64,000 nucleotides of DNA from Opisthorchis felineus (GCA_004794785.1 SJOL01003772.1:102175-166174); one strand, 5' to 3'; positions 1-10,749 are shown, counted from the first letter of the stretch. Program-made: numbers and translations. The notes: generated by a model from the sequence alone, not told the origin.

Positions 1-1094
1 TTTTCGACTTCTCAAAAGCATTCAGTCGAGCCCCACACGTCCCGCTGCTCCACAAACTCGAGTCTTACGGGATTCAAGGGAAAATTCTTCTCTGGATCAA
101 GACGCTCCTATCAGACAGAACGTTCCGAGTGAAAGTAGGCTCGACCTAGTCTTCTCCAGCGACGGTCTCCATTGGAGTTCCTCATAGCTCCGTTCTGGGA
201 CCACTGCTGTTTCTGATATACGTCAACGACATTTCAGGCGTTCTTTCAAGTCCACGTCTACTTTTTGCAGACTACGTGAAATCCTGAAGTTCCAATGCCA
301 GTGTCCTTCAAGTGGATGTAGACGCTGCAAAACAGTGGTCGTTGAACTGGCACCTTTCTCTGAATGGCGAAAAGTGCGTCCATATGTCATTTGGAGGAGA
401 CTCAGCGTCATGCACGACTCACCATGTCGTGCATGGTGAGAATGGACCAGAAGACATCACGAAGACAGACACCAAAAAGGATTTGGGTATCTGGCTCTCT
501 TCAAACATGTCCTTCTCAATGCACCATGAGAAATCGTCCCAAAAGGCATTCGCCGTTCTACGGATGATGAGGCGCACCTTCTCCCGTATTGCTCGCATGG
601 ACTTCCAAATACTCTATGGGGCCTACGTCAGACCGCTTCTTGACTACGCCAACCAAGTTGTCTACTCAGGGCGCGCGAGGGACGTGACCCTCACTGAGCG
701 TGTCCAGCGAGCTGCTACGAAAGCGGTTGCCGGCCTTAAATCCGTGGACTACGAAATGCGTCTCACGGCGCTTGACCTCTTTCCCCTCGAGCATCGCCGC
801 CTCCAAGGGGACCTAATTCTTACTTATGCCCTGTTTGAACAAGGTTTGGCCAACAGGCTTTTCACCGTTGAGCCATCAAACACACGGCGGGGACATGGTA
901 AGAAGATTTTTAAGCTCAGAGCGAACACTTTTATTAGGCAAAATTTTTTCTCATTTCGTGTAGTAGCTGCGTGGAATAACCTTCCTCCGACAGTTGTCCA
1001 CGCCCCTTCTAGAACCCAGTTCAAAGCACTACTAGACACTTTCCTGTGCGAGTCCCCGTGCTGGCAAAATTACTGTCCCGCGCTGAGAACTTGA
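1..1094 (+). pseudogene. CR1-like LINE, 3' part of reverse transcriptase ORF (broken)
   Basis: This is the C-terminal half of a non-LTR retrotransposon polymerase, cut by the left window edge. Bases 1-290 read as reverse transcriptase fingers/palm: FSKAF, then a degraded form of the GxxQGSVLGPLLFLIYVND motif (VPHSSVLGPLLFLIYVNDI), then FADY where the active site should read FADD. In-frame stops occur near 148 and 285. From 312 a 260-codon frame runs to the normal C-terminus, with the thumb region ([30 protein letters not shown]) and the conserved tail ([48 protein letters not shown]). These tails are typical of CR1-clade LINEs in flatworms. The lost catalytic Asp and the stops mean it is inactive. 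Confidence 0.85.
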
Positions 1095-3400
1095 AGAGCA
1101 GTGCTACACCCTTTTTTCGGTTGTGCCTCCTAGGTGAACGACAACCGCGGAACGACAAGAACACAACCGACCCGGGAAACTTGGGCAAAAGCCTCGATCC
1201 TGTGTATCAATCCCTGAATCCGTGAATCCGTGACTCTGGGTTGGCAGGTGTAAATATTTGACTCATTTCTTTGCCACGGGCGCCCCTAGGATCTACAGCG
1301 TTTTCGGGAAACTTAATCTGCGTATAAAGGTCAATGACGGGACATTTTGTCTGAGACAAGTGGTAATCCGCTTTCATGTCTTTTATCAAGTTGGCCTCCT
1401 TTAATATAATTTCGAAATGAGCATTCCGAAAATGTTGAATTTCACCAGGGCGCCTGCGGGCCAGTGTGGCTATATTCATTTTACGTCCGGGAGATACGAT
1501 CCACGAAAGTGACTGAGGAAGACTGACATTTACTGAGACCCGCAAATTCCGTCGAAATTGCCGTAGAAATGTTCGGTGTCCTCGTGCCATGCAGGCCAGA
1601 TCCCATTAAAACCCCCGTTACTACCATGACAGAATGAAACCTTACGCTTGCGTTAATGTGCTTCATGAACGAGCGTTGACGAACGAGCATGGATTCAACG
1701 CAGAAAAAGTAAAGTCGTTCACCCACAACAGCGAACGTAATACTTATTGGTTAGGCGGCCGTTAGCTGACACACACCACAGGTGAGCGTGACCTCGAGAT
1801 CTTCTCTCCATTGAGCCTAACTTGGGGAATCGCATCGTGCGGTTGATTGTGCAAGTGTTCATGAGACTCAAGCCTCCGAATTGGAAGATGGGACAACACT
1901 AAATTAGCGGCTTTTGATCGATTCATTCCAGCATTATGAGGTCATTTCTTGGAATAAACATCAAGGATGGTCACCCACTCTTCGGCGAGGCCGTCTCACT
2001 TTTGGATCTGTGCAACCTAAGGACATCAAAGACGCCAGAAAGCGAGCAAATAATTCCGTGGAACAGCCACTTATACAGATTTACAAATTTCGCATCTTGG
2101 TGGCTTGAGATCTCAGTTTCAAGTAGCTGGTCACACCCAGCATACAAGCAGAAACTATTCATTTTTAATGAGGCAAGCTCATATATGTGGTCATCCACTC
2201 ATTCGGAATCACCAGCGCAGCTGTTTGCTGTGTGAGGGAAAATGCACCTCAGCGGAGGTATTCAGGCTTACTGCGTGCTTTCGCCCGAAGCAGCGCTTGG
2301 CAAAAACACCGGCGCACTAAGCCATAACTCGGACAGTTACCGGTTACCCGGCTGCCCAACTTAAGTAATAAATGCCAGATAAGCTAGCCAATCATCTCGG
2401 AAGTTCACCCTCGTCAGTAATTATACTTCTTATTTCCCCAACCACACTACCCCTCTGCGCGCTTATGTCGGTTTGCACTAGATCTCTTGTACTTCACTAT
2501 CATATGTTAGCAAACCCGACCCTTGCTTGGTTGCTAGTTGACTAAGTGCAAATCCATCCCTATCCCATCTCATATAGTCACTCACTGTCACCACCCCAAT
2601 AGCGGTAGATGTCAAGTCTCCCTCTCTCTCTATATATATATGTATATATTAATGCACATTATCCCATCTGATGTCTCCTCAAACTCACCATGCTTTGCTA
2701 ACCTCATCCCATTCCCTTGTCTTCCCAAGCTTAGAACTTCGACAATATCAGGTGTGGACGACCTAATTGGCTGTTATCCACTCCACCCTCCGCAGTCTCA
2801 ACGGGGTGTGTGAAGATCACGCCAGTTCATGCCACTTACCGTTATTCTTGGCCGGAACTCACCACCTCCAAACTTAGATAGCCAGCAGGTTGCTGCTTCA
2901 GTGAGCGAGCGAGAAACTCGGTGGACCATGAGCCTGAAGCAGCTAATAAGCGGCGACCCACCGTGCTGTGGTCTACGGCCATTCCCCAGTCATAGTCAAC
3001 CATTCACCTAACAGCGTTCGGCTAGTGTTGCTTCAAGGTCAAAAGTGCACCAATGGTGAAAGTCTCAAATGTGCATCTACTCGAACTCTGCCGTATTACT
3101 GGACTGACAAATGGGCCCCTGTACATCCTGGCTCACCCTAAAGTTATTGAGCTTCCCTATGCACAGAGCGCATATTACAATGCATTGGCTTGCTTTACCC
3201 CAATCGTGGTGTTACTGCATTTTCACCAGTTAGAAAGTATAGGCCTATACCAGTGCACCACCAACGGTTGACCGTGACCGCCGGCGCATTATTCAATACG
3301 GCCGGAATTTTTTTAGACCAGAGTCCGGTGCTGCTCAAAAAGCACCTGCTGTGCGCAGCTGCACTAGGAGTGAGACAGTAATGCCCTACTCCCTGTGCCC
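1095..3400. other. Intergenic stretch without supported genes
   Basis: No exon chain, RNA gene or recognised transposon protein is visible. Short open frames here lack domain motifs and overlap on both strands. The first 100 bases are probably the 3' UTR of the CR1 fragment. A short CT/AT microsatellite lies at about 2619-2650. Confidence 0.5.
2619..2650. repeat. CT/TA dinucleotide microsatellite
   Basis: A run of CT units passes directly into TA units with one interruption. The same compound form, much longer, lies upstream of ISY1. Confidence 0.8.
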
Positions 3401-3402
3401 TC

Positions 3403-3440
3403 GGGGCAGGCCGGCCCGGAAGTCGATTTATGCACAAGCC
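3403..3440 (+). repeat. Left terminal inverted repeat of the MULE element
   Basis: The 17 bases at 3424-3440 match the reverse complement of 7374-7390 with one mismatch. A further GGCCGGC and GGGG block outside the core matches with a small gap. The match is to the opposite strand on the far side of a transposase gene. Confidence 0.65.
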
Positions 3441-3485
3441 AAACTTTAGTAAATGATTGGCTGGACCGTGTCACGTGACGAATAT

Positions 3486-3508
3486 CCAATGGTGGGTGTG
3501 GTATAAAA
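3486..3508 (+). promoter_or_regulatory. CCAAT and TATA boxes of the MULE transposase
   Basis: CCAAT lies at 3486-3490 and TATAAAA at 3502-3508, about 80 bases before the first part of the transposase that can be aligned. Position and order fit a pol II core promoter. Activity is inference. Confidence 0.45.
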
Positions 3509-3511
3509 GGT

Positions 3512-5996
3512 GAAACGGCAAGATGGCGGCGCATTCGTGCAACGGCAACGGCGGTGGTCCGTGCTACTCCCGGTGTTGATTTTGCTGAGGTGTTCGACGA
3601 TATGCTTGGTTTGGGGCCGTACCCTACCCTTGGTGTTTTCCAGGCCAAGTTGTCGCAATTCCAGCGTCAAACTAGAACAAGCCTTGTAATTTGGAAGAGT
3701 ATATCTAGAGAAGGGCAGATGGCGAAGAGACGCTTGGAGATACCGGCTCACCACGACTTTTACTAGGTGAAATATGCGTGCATCCATAATAAGCAGAGAA
3801 GCTGTCATAACTCTAAGTAAGTATCTGATAAGTACCTCATTATTGCTTATGCCCTTAGACAAGCAGACTTTGGATGTCCGGCTTTGATCGGCCTGGTTTA
3901 CGATTTGGGAAGTGGTGGAATGCGTGTGTCGAAGTTGAATATGCGGCACCCCCACATTACTTTCCAACACTTTCCTAGTGTCTATTACGTGGACCGTAGA
4001 TTGAGTGCAGAGCAGGAGTCAGAGGTTTTTACTTTGATGGAAACGTTCTATTCTAAAGGTGAAATTCGTGATTATGTAATTCATCATTGGAACATAGTGC
4101 TCACAGACTATGATCTCAGAAACACGGGTAGCCGACGTCGTGAGGTTACGTGAGGTTACCTCCAATGAATTGGAGACGATAAAGCGACTAATTGATAACC
4201 GCGGCTGTTTAGCTGTAGTTCGTTGTTCGGAAACTAGGAGTCTGAAATTTATAGGTTTCACACTCAAGGAACTGAAAGAAGTGTTTAACATGTATAATGA
4301 AGCACCGCTTTTAGATTCGATCGCGCAGTGCAACCGTGGGTCGTGTCACCTCTGGCACGGTGTCGTCAATGATTGTCATGGTAAGGGACGAAGTGTTTAT
4401 TACGGTTTCACTGAAAATGAAACCGTAGAATCGTATGAACGGGTCCTTCGGTATTTTTGTAAAACCATGCCGGAGGTCAGTAGGGTGCAAATAGTAATCT
4501 GCGACCGGCATGCGGCGCAGCTTAGCGCAATAAAGAAGCGTCTGCCGTGGGTGCGCGTTCACCCGTATTCGCTTCACGTGGTTAGGAATGTCACGGAGCG
4601 TCTTAATAGCATAGCAGCAGTTTCACTCGTTGACAAGGATATTTTACTAGAGTGTCTAAAGGGGCTAGTTTATAGCAGATCAGAGGAAAGTTTCAATGGA
4701 CGTTTACGGCAAATTCGCCATAAAAACATGGAAATGTATTCTTACCTTCAGTAGAACTGGCTTCCTCAGACAAACCAGTGAGCAGCATTTGCCCGGAAGC
4801 ATGATGTAAGTTTTGGGCAGGGAACAAACAACTTGTTAGTGGCTGCTAACCGGTACATGAAGAGTAACTTATCGCAGTCTTCTTCACTGGTAGACTGTGT
4901 GAGAGCTGTTTTGCAACGTACTGAGCGTTTACGAAATAAATACAGTATGCAAGTGGCTCGCGGCTTGCTGAGAGGTGCAGATGAGGCTCTCTGAGGAGAC
5001 CGCGTTTTAAGCCTTTTAAACTGCCTCACACCGTTTGCTCGGAATTTAATTTTAGAAAACAATAATGTAACGGTAGAAGTCGCGGAAAGTGGTAGTGACT
5101 GGCTAAAATTCTCAGACGACTATGTGGTGCGTCTAGATGGAAGTTTGAAATGTACTTGTTCATTTAGAAACCAGTGGCTGCTAACCTACCGTCACATGGC
5201 GATGGCTTGTTGGCTTGAGCATTGGGACTTGTCGGGAAATTTGAACGCAAGTCGCTGGCTCATACCCAGCCTTATAACGGAACCAAATAGCAACCAAGGT
5301 TCACCGTCCACAGTAGAATACAGTGAGGTTCCTTTAGGTAAGGGTTCCAGGCTAACCATAGGCCACAGGGCTGTTTATAACTAATTTGAGATTTTGCTAC
5401 GCCTAGGTAGTAACAGTTTCAAGGCTGAAATAGCAAGGTTAGATAAACATACTGAAGAGCTACCGCGTAGTGTGGGGGTGTCGCAGGTGCCCCTGCCCAG
5501 TTTTCCCGACCCCTGAATTAGGACCCCCAATAATAATCAACCCGGGCTATTGCTGCCAAAGCCTTCGAGTGACAAGTTTGCCGCCCCATTAATTCGAATT
5601 CCCAAGTTCCGTAGACAAAAGCGTTCAGCTGTGGCAATGAGACAAACACCACCGTCGGGAACGCTTCGTAAGCCAGCACTAAAGGAGAGGGAAACCATGG
5701 AGGTAGATCTGGACAGTTCTACACCCCTTGAAACAACGGTCATCAGAGATATTATAGTACGGATGGCTGCGATGTACGTTGCAAGGAAGTATCGTCGGGC
5801 GCGGCGGCGGGAGACTGCTTGCTCTTGTTGCCGACGGTATAATCTCAAAAACCATAAGCAGTTTGAATGTGTGCCGTGCGACTACTGCATTCGGTGGTTC
5901 CATTAGCTTTGCGCCAAAGTTCAGCAAGTCGCACCTGGAGTGCAAGAGTGCCATTTTCGTTGCCCTGCTTGCCACAAGCATTGCATTGTTGAGTAG
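3512..5996 (+). pseudogene. MULE transposase with FAR1-like, SWIM and PHD-like zinc modules (broken)
   Basis: This would have been one protein of roughly 800 residues that cut and moved the element in the nucleus. The N-terminal part (3590-4150) resembles the FAR1/FLYWCH-type zinc module of ZSWIM-like proteins: VKYACIHNKQR, then FGCPALIGLVYD, then HPHITF and RRLSAEQ. A MULE/DDE transposase core follows at 4160-4950, with GRSVYYGFTENETVESYERV and the ICDRHAAQLSAI motif, and later a decayed TNN...NRYMKS stretch. A SWIM finger follows at 5151-5215 (CTC ... YRH, so the third zinc Cys is Tyr). A C4HC3 PHD-like finger closes the frame at 5815-5975 (CSCC, CDYC, WFH, CPAC). Breaks: in-frame stops at 3764, 3818, 4752, 4788, 4992, 5382, 5514 and 5904, and one frameshift at 4140-4159. 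Confidence 0.75.
4140..4159 (+). repeat. 10-bp tandem duplication that shifts the transposase frame
   Basis: GTGAGGTTAC occurs twice in direct succession. Upstream coding is in the frame with codon starts of remainder 2 (modulo 3), and downstream coding has remainder 0. That is exactly the shift a 10-base insertion gives, so the duplication explains the break. Confidence 0.85.
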
Positions 5997-7373
5997 CTTT
6001 CGCTCATGCGTGTAATCAGTTGTTGTTTACAGATTTTTCAGCGTACAATTTTGCGCCGAAGCAAAAACGTTTTGCAAACCCCTAAAAAGTATAACACGTC
6101 CTATAAAACCTAAAAATTACAAGGTTACATCAACTCTTTTTTTGCGCCGGTTTGCCGCTTTTGTCAACAACACCAACTTCCATTTACAGTACCGTTAAGT
6201 GTGTGGGTTTTGGTGGGTGGGCTGCCGCAAGATCCATCCCCTTCTCAAAGTCGTGCGGCAGTGGCAACCATGGTACAGGTGTACATGGGCTAACGGGGCT
6301 CTAGTACTGCATCGCCTTTATCTGCCACATTATTTTACACTGTTTAATCTTTCCTTCTTTGGCATTTAAGGTGTCCTGGTTAACAACGGGAACTGAAGGA
6401 AAAACTGAAACTTCGCATTATTTGGGCCGTATTGTTACTGCGTGTGCCTATAAACTATCCTGCAATACACATGTACACTTATGCTGCTGTTGTTTTTGGA
6501 AAATACACGTGGGGGTTAGTGGATAGCATAATCGTATACGCGTTACGCAGTCGTTAAAAATACTATGTTCGCACGGGAAGCTTCACCCCGTTAGTAAGAG
6601 TGCCGAACCCGGAAAACTATATGCGGGTGGCATTACTGGAACAGATCTGATTCCCACAGTATTTAGCAACTAGTATAGGGGTGCGGTCATTTCCTTTTCG
6701 GTGCATCGATCAAGGTTAGGTAGCCGTTTAAGCCGTAAGACCATAGAAAATAATATTTCTCGGAAAAGAGAAATCTAGGCAACTGCTTCCGGTTGCCTAT
6801 TACATGCTCCGTTTGCTTAACTCTGAAGAAGATACATACTACCGTTGACTTGTAATGCCTGGGCAGAACGATTCGCTGAATTTTTACGTGGGGGGTAGGA
6901 AACTTTCCGAAAAGAAAAGGGCAATTACAGTTAGAAAGTGGAGCGTAAAACGATGTTACAAGAACATATCTAGTGGAAAAGCTCGTAATTACCGTTTAAT
7001 CGGGACGACCAGCTGTAGGATGACAAAACGCTCATTCGGTGAAGCCGCGTCAAGTACACCGAAGAAGCGATTGTGACCCTAAGTGCAGATTTCCGTGTGC
7101 ATGTTGAAAAAAAAGTGTTAGCTAAACCCGTCAACACAAAATGATGGAATGTACATTCCACTTTGTAGTGATGTAAAACTGGGCTTTCGCTCTTTAAGCG
7201 ACCAAATACGCTTTGAACAAATCGTAATGAATGGTACAACAAATACATGCCACCGCATTATCGCTTCTCACTAAAATTAGACCTATTTGAATGAAAACCA
7301 CCTGGCTTGTGCACGAACTCAATTCAAATGTCCGCGCTTTCTGGCTTGTGCAAAAACGACCAATCAAAATGCT
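5997..7373. other. Non-coding 3' part of the MULE element
   Basis: No recognisable protein after the PHD-like finger. A 73-codon frame at 6855-7076 is rich in Lys/Arg but has no motif I know. Near the right end a 12-base phrase (CTGGCTTGTGCA) recurs three times at about 7302, 7341 and 7372; the last copy forms the terminal inverted repeat. Confidence 0.5.
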
Positions 7374-7406
7374 GGCTTGTGCATGAATCGCATGCCGGCC
7401 GACCCC
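7374..7406 (-). repeat. Right terminal inverted repeat of the MULE element
   Basis: Reverse complement of the left end at 3403-3440: GGCTTGTGCATGAATCG, then GCCGGCC and CCCC further out. Two shorter direct copies of the GGCTTGTGCA core lie just inside, as in some MULE ends with subterminal repeats. Confidence 0.65.
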
Positions 7407-7416
7407 CTACAGCCAA

Positions 7417-7630
7417 GTGGGTCAGACTATTGAGTCATTGGCTCCGGGACGGGTCCCCCAAGAAAACCCTAACAACCGCTGTCTCGCGGTTCAGACTCGT
7501 GAGTCAGAGGCTAGGGGCAGGGTCCCTGAGCAAAACCCTGCATCCTCCCACTGCCTTGTGGGTCAGACTTGAGTCAAAGGCTCAAGGTGGGTTACCTCAA
7601 CTCAACCCCCTTCTTCGGCCTGGGCAACCG
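7417..7630 (+). repeat. Three imperfect ~70-bp tandem units in the RTE 5' region
   Basis: Units begin at 7417, 7486 and 7558 with a GYGGKTCAGACT phrase, followed by GAGTCA, GGCT and a G-rich then C-rich stretch. Spacings are 69 and 72 bases. Confidence 0.7.
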
Positions 7631-7814
7631 AGAAGTATCATTTGCCCTTGCAGCTCTTCGCTCACCGGCCTTCTCCCACACTCCATTCCCACCCATTGCA
7701 CAACGCAGTGCAATCAACCCATCTGCCAATCCCCTAGCCACTGTTCCGTGTCTCAACCGTCGCCCAGAAAAATAAACCAAAATAATCATTTGCTAACCTC
7801 AAAAGATCTGATCC

Positions 7815-8500
7815 ATGTTGCAGCCTTCAATGTCCGTAATCCATGTCAAATTGGGTAACAGGCATCCCTTGCTGAAACCTTACTTTCCCTCTCTATCGAT
7901 GTATGTTGTGTCTCCGAAACACGCATACAAGACCCCACTGCGGTCGTGCTCCTCAAGCCGCTTAGGATGAGCCCAGATGTTCCACATTTCACTCTTCGGG
8001 TATCCGGTGATCCTGACGCAATGGCTCGTGGTGTCTGCGGTGTGGGAGTTGCATTCAGCCCCAAGGCTGAAAGCGCCTTACTGAACTGGATCCCAGTACA
8101 CAGTCGCCTTTTCGCTGTGCGGTTGTCTGGCTCAATTAAGATTAACGCAAGCCGATGCGGTAAACGGTGTTTGTATATCATATCAGCATACGCCCCAACA
8201 GATAGCAGTTCTAAGACTGAGAAGCACGAGTTTTATCAAGGGCTGTCACGACTACTTCGGTCAGCAAGAAGGACGGATATAGTAATCCTGGAGGGTGATA
8301 TGAGTGCCCAAGTTGGACGACTAAGTCCGGAAGAAGCACAGTTAGGTGGTAGATTTGGAGTCGATGCTGGGCGTACGGATAATGGGGAGCAGCTTCTTCA
8401 GCTGTGTGCAGATCATCGTCTGTTCCTGGTCAGTACGAACTTCCAACACAAACGCTCACACCGAGTTACTTGGAGGTCACCTACCACAAGACAGTCGTNT
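7815..8500 (+). pseudogene. RTE endonuclease domain (EEP family)
   Basis: The domain nicks target DNA for target-primed reverse transcription. Visible motifs in order: VAAFNVRN (N-terminal Asn), CCVSETRIQD (catalytic Glu), CGVGVAFSP, SAYAPTD, and VILEGDMSAQVG, where the usual GDMNAQVG has lost its Asn. The block ends with LGGRFGVDAGRTDNGEQLLQ and HRVTWRSP, just before the SDH-containing end of the domain, which is absent. One stop at 7855 splits the N-terminus from the rest. The Asn loss and the missing SDH end make it catalytically dead. Confidence 0.8.
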
Positions 8501-8689
8501 TCCAACAGAATTTGGAATAGCGCCACTACTTCCAGCAACCAACAATAGTGGTCTTGACTTGAAATCCGCCTCCGAGCCTGTAGACCGTCAGACATTATGG
8601 CAGCGTCTACGGAGCAAAAGTGTCCTCCGTAAATTCTGACCGTCCCTAAGGTACTATACTCCAACTCTCGCGGACGCGTAAAGTTATAC

Positions 8690-9480
8690 GGGAAGCTCTC
8701 ACCTGGGTTTACTTCATCAAGTGGCGTCAGGCAAGGCTATCCTCTTTCATCTTCCCTCTTCAACTTCGTCACTAATATCATCATGGAACACTCATTCCCA
8801 GCCTTTTATGTCTGTAAGGTCGAAATGCTCCCAGGCCATTCGTTCACGGGTATGGAGTACGCAGAAGGCATAGCTCTTCCTGGATTTGACGCCAGTCATG
8901 CAGACAATTTTAAATCTAAATATTTTCCCCTCGCGGCTTGACGTGCGCTTCACACCTGCAAAGTGTAAAGTGCTGCTGTAAGACTGAGAGGGCTCAAACC
9001 CTAACCTCATGCCTGCGGATGAGCCGATTGAGGTAGTAGACAAATTTGTCCAACTGGGCAGCCGTATCAATCACGGTCGTCTGGCCAAAGACGATATTTC
9101 CATGCAGGTTAGGAAGACGGAATTAGTTTTCGTGAACCTGTAGCGTAGGCGTGACATCCCCTTACCCGTCAAGGGTCGAGCTTACAGTGATGTGGTGCGT
9201 TCCATATTATAGGGGTCGGAAACCCAGCCACTGCGCGCTGTGGACGTCCAGAGACTTCCAATGTTTGACCATCGATGTCTTCGCAGCATTGCCCGACTCT
9301 GTGGGAACACTGGATCAGTAACGCTGAAGTACGTCTTGTGGTTTTCAGTAGAAGTAACTCTATGACGCTAGGTGATCTGATCACACTCCATACCTTGCGT
9401 TCACTTGATCGCGTCTTCCATATGCCAGTTGACCAACTTCCTCGAAAAGCCCTTTTCACAAAGCCACACAAAGAGTGAAA
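8690..9480 (+). pseudogene. RTE reverse transcriptase fragment and C-terminal region
   Basis: SSGVRQGYPLSSSLFNFV (8715-8770) is the RTE box before the active site. MEYAEG (8852-8868) stands where YADD should be. Then FTPAKCKVL, EPIEVVDKFVQLGS and the C-terminal signature (RLPMFDHRCLRSIARL, LGDLITLHTLRSLDRV, HMPVDQLPRKALF, PHKE*KR) follow across several frames. The sequence then runs into SINE copy 1 and resumes at 9706 (RRSMEVIASRLSF, GHCRRPGW). Confidence 0.8.
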
Positions 9481-9506
9481 ACGAGTCGGGGGAGGTCAAG
9501 CGATGA

Positions 9507-9705
9507 TTAAAAAATGAAAAAGATAATCGTTCAGCTGTAGCACTCTTTCGGTGCCTAGCTGCCATGCCAACGGAAGGAGGCATGGGGGCTGGGATACTGC
9601 CAGGTTGCCCAAGCCTGGACAGGAGCAGTCGAGATGCTGAGGTCGGGTTGGAACCACAGACCTTCCGGTCCGTAAACTAGCGCCTTGACCACTGAGCTAT
9701 CTAGA
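9507..9705 (-). mobile_element. tRNA-derived SINE, copy 1 (nested in RTE copy A)
   Basis: Read on the minus strand it opens with a tRNA-like head: an A-box-like TAGCTCAGTGGTCAAGGCGC, then a B-box-like GTGGTTCCAACCC about 40 bases later. A body shared with the copies at 10.2, 18.4 and 22.6 kb follows (CCTGGCAGTATCCCAGCC, GGCACCGAAAG, CTACAGCTGA) and then a T-rich tail. The RTE reading on either side joins up when the SINE is removed. Confidence 0.85.
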
Positions 9706-10052
9706 CTTGGCGACGAAGTATGGAAGTCATTGCTAGCAGACTCAGCTTCACTGGTCACTGCCGTCGGCCTGGATGGTGACCCCGAGACGGGCACATCAGT
9801 GGTTAGGCACACTATCAGACGTGGTCCAGTCGCGCCCTCACTGGCGATCATGCATCTAAGGTGTTGCCTTCGATGCATAGCTCCCCTTCCAATCCTCCCA
9901 ATGAAACGTCCACTGACAACCCTGTATTTACGCATCAATTATGTCAGCCACCGCTTCCAGATCATAGTTACCAACTCTACCTCCCCAAATCATCGGCAAA
10001 CGAAACTGTGACAGCTATAATGTCTGTACAGCACGATGATGATGACGACAGC

Positions 10053-10680
10053 GCTTCTCGAATGGGGAAGGCCAAATCAATTTTATGGTGTTGGCATGGT
10101 GTCGCTCCATCTTTCAAGGGCAGGTTATGCACCTCGACAGTGCTACCCATACTGGTTTGTGGATAAGAAACGTGGCCTCTGCAACCTGGCAGTATCCCAG
10201 CCCTCGTGCTTTCTTCGGGTGCCATGGCAGCTAGGCACCGAAGGGGTGTTACAGCTGATCGATTATCTTTTTTGATTTTTTTACGCAGAGAATGTACGAA
10301 AGCTCGCTCTCTGACCAAATGCATTTTCAAAGCATTAACATGTTCTCGTTGGAACATCAGAGGTACACCATGTGATTTTAGGGAAAGGGAGCTCTCCCGC
10401 GATCTATGAGCTACTCAAGCTCCATAGGTTACACTGGCTAGGATATATCATTCACATTCCAGGAAGCCGTCTACCTCACAGAACTCTTTTTGGAGGGCCC
10501 CTTAGTGAGCAACCGGTCCATGGTCCGACAACGAAGTATGAAGACGTCAACCTGTAAACTTAGTCGGATTGAAACCGCCGCCTCCTTGGATGAAGATCTT
10601 GCGGCCGAACTCATCAGTGGCAAACGACACTGGCACATATGGTTCACTCACACAGTTAGTGGTGCGCTTGTGTGAAAGCT
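10053..10680 (+). mobile_element. RTE-like LINE, copy B (3' fragment, interrupted by a SINE)
   Basis: This is a 5'-truncated copy abutting the tail of copy A. Bases 10050-10180 encode the region before the YGCETWPL motif (KGRLCTSTVLPILVCG*ETWPL). After SINE copy 2 the same protein resumes at 10283 (AENVRKLALSDQMHFQSIN) and continues through LHRLHWLGYIIHIPGSRLPHRTLF and a decayed C-terminus to about 10560. Several frameshifts and stops are present. Confidence 0.75.
10181..10282 (+). mobile_element. tRNA-derived SINE, copy 2 (5'-truncated, nested in RTE copy B)
   Basis: Only the 3' part is present, from CAACCTGGCAGTATCCCAGCC through GGCACCGAAGGGGTG and TACAGCTGATCGATTATC to a T-rich tail. The tRNA-like head is missing. 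It lies between ETWPL and AENVRKL of RTE copy B; the corresponding RTE sequence near 17945-17975 has no insert. Confidence 0.85.
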
Positions 10681-10749
10681 ATCATCTTCAATGTCTAGCT
10701 GCCCAGCTTCCGATTTCTCCAGACAACTAGAATGGTTCGACGTTGGCCA

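Larger units (their letters stand above)
3403..7406 (+). mobile_element. MULE-type DNA transposon with inverted ends, inactive
   Basis: The outer limits are set by imperfect inverted repeats at 3403-3440 and 7374-7406. Their shared core is a GGGG...GGCCGGC block followed by CGATTYATGCACAAGCC, read inward on each side. Between them lies one decayed transposase gene in the forward direction, preceded by CCAAT and TATA boxes. The 1.4 kb after the gene has no recognisable protein apart from a short lysine/arginine-rich frame at 6855-7076. I could not identify a target-site duplication, so the exact ends may be off by some bases. The right end abuts the 5' region of an RTE retrotransposon. Confidence 0.65.
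7407..10052 (+). mobile_element. RTE-like LINE, copy A (degraded, near full span)
   Basis: The copy starts in a 5' region with three tandem units (7417-7630) and contains an apurinic-type endonuclease (7815-8500), a shortened reverse transcriptase (about 8690-9180) and the conserved RTE C-terminus (9180-9480 and 9706-9790). It ends at 10034-10052 in a GATGATGATGACGAC tail, the simple-repeat end typical of RTE elements. A SINE interrupts it at 9507-9705. Stops and frameshifts make it inactive. About 600 bases between endonuclease and polymerase are missing, near an ambiguous base at 8499. Confidence 0.8.
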
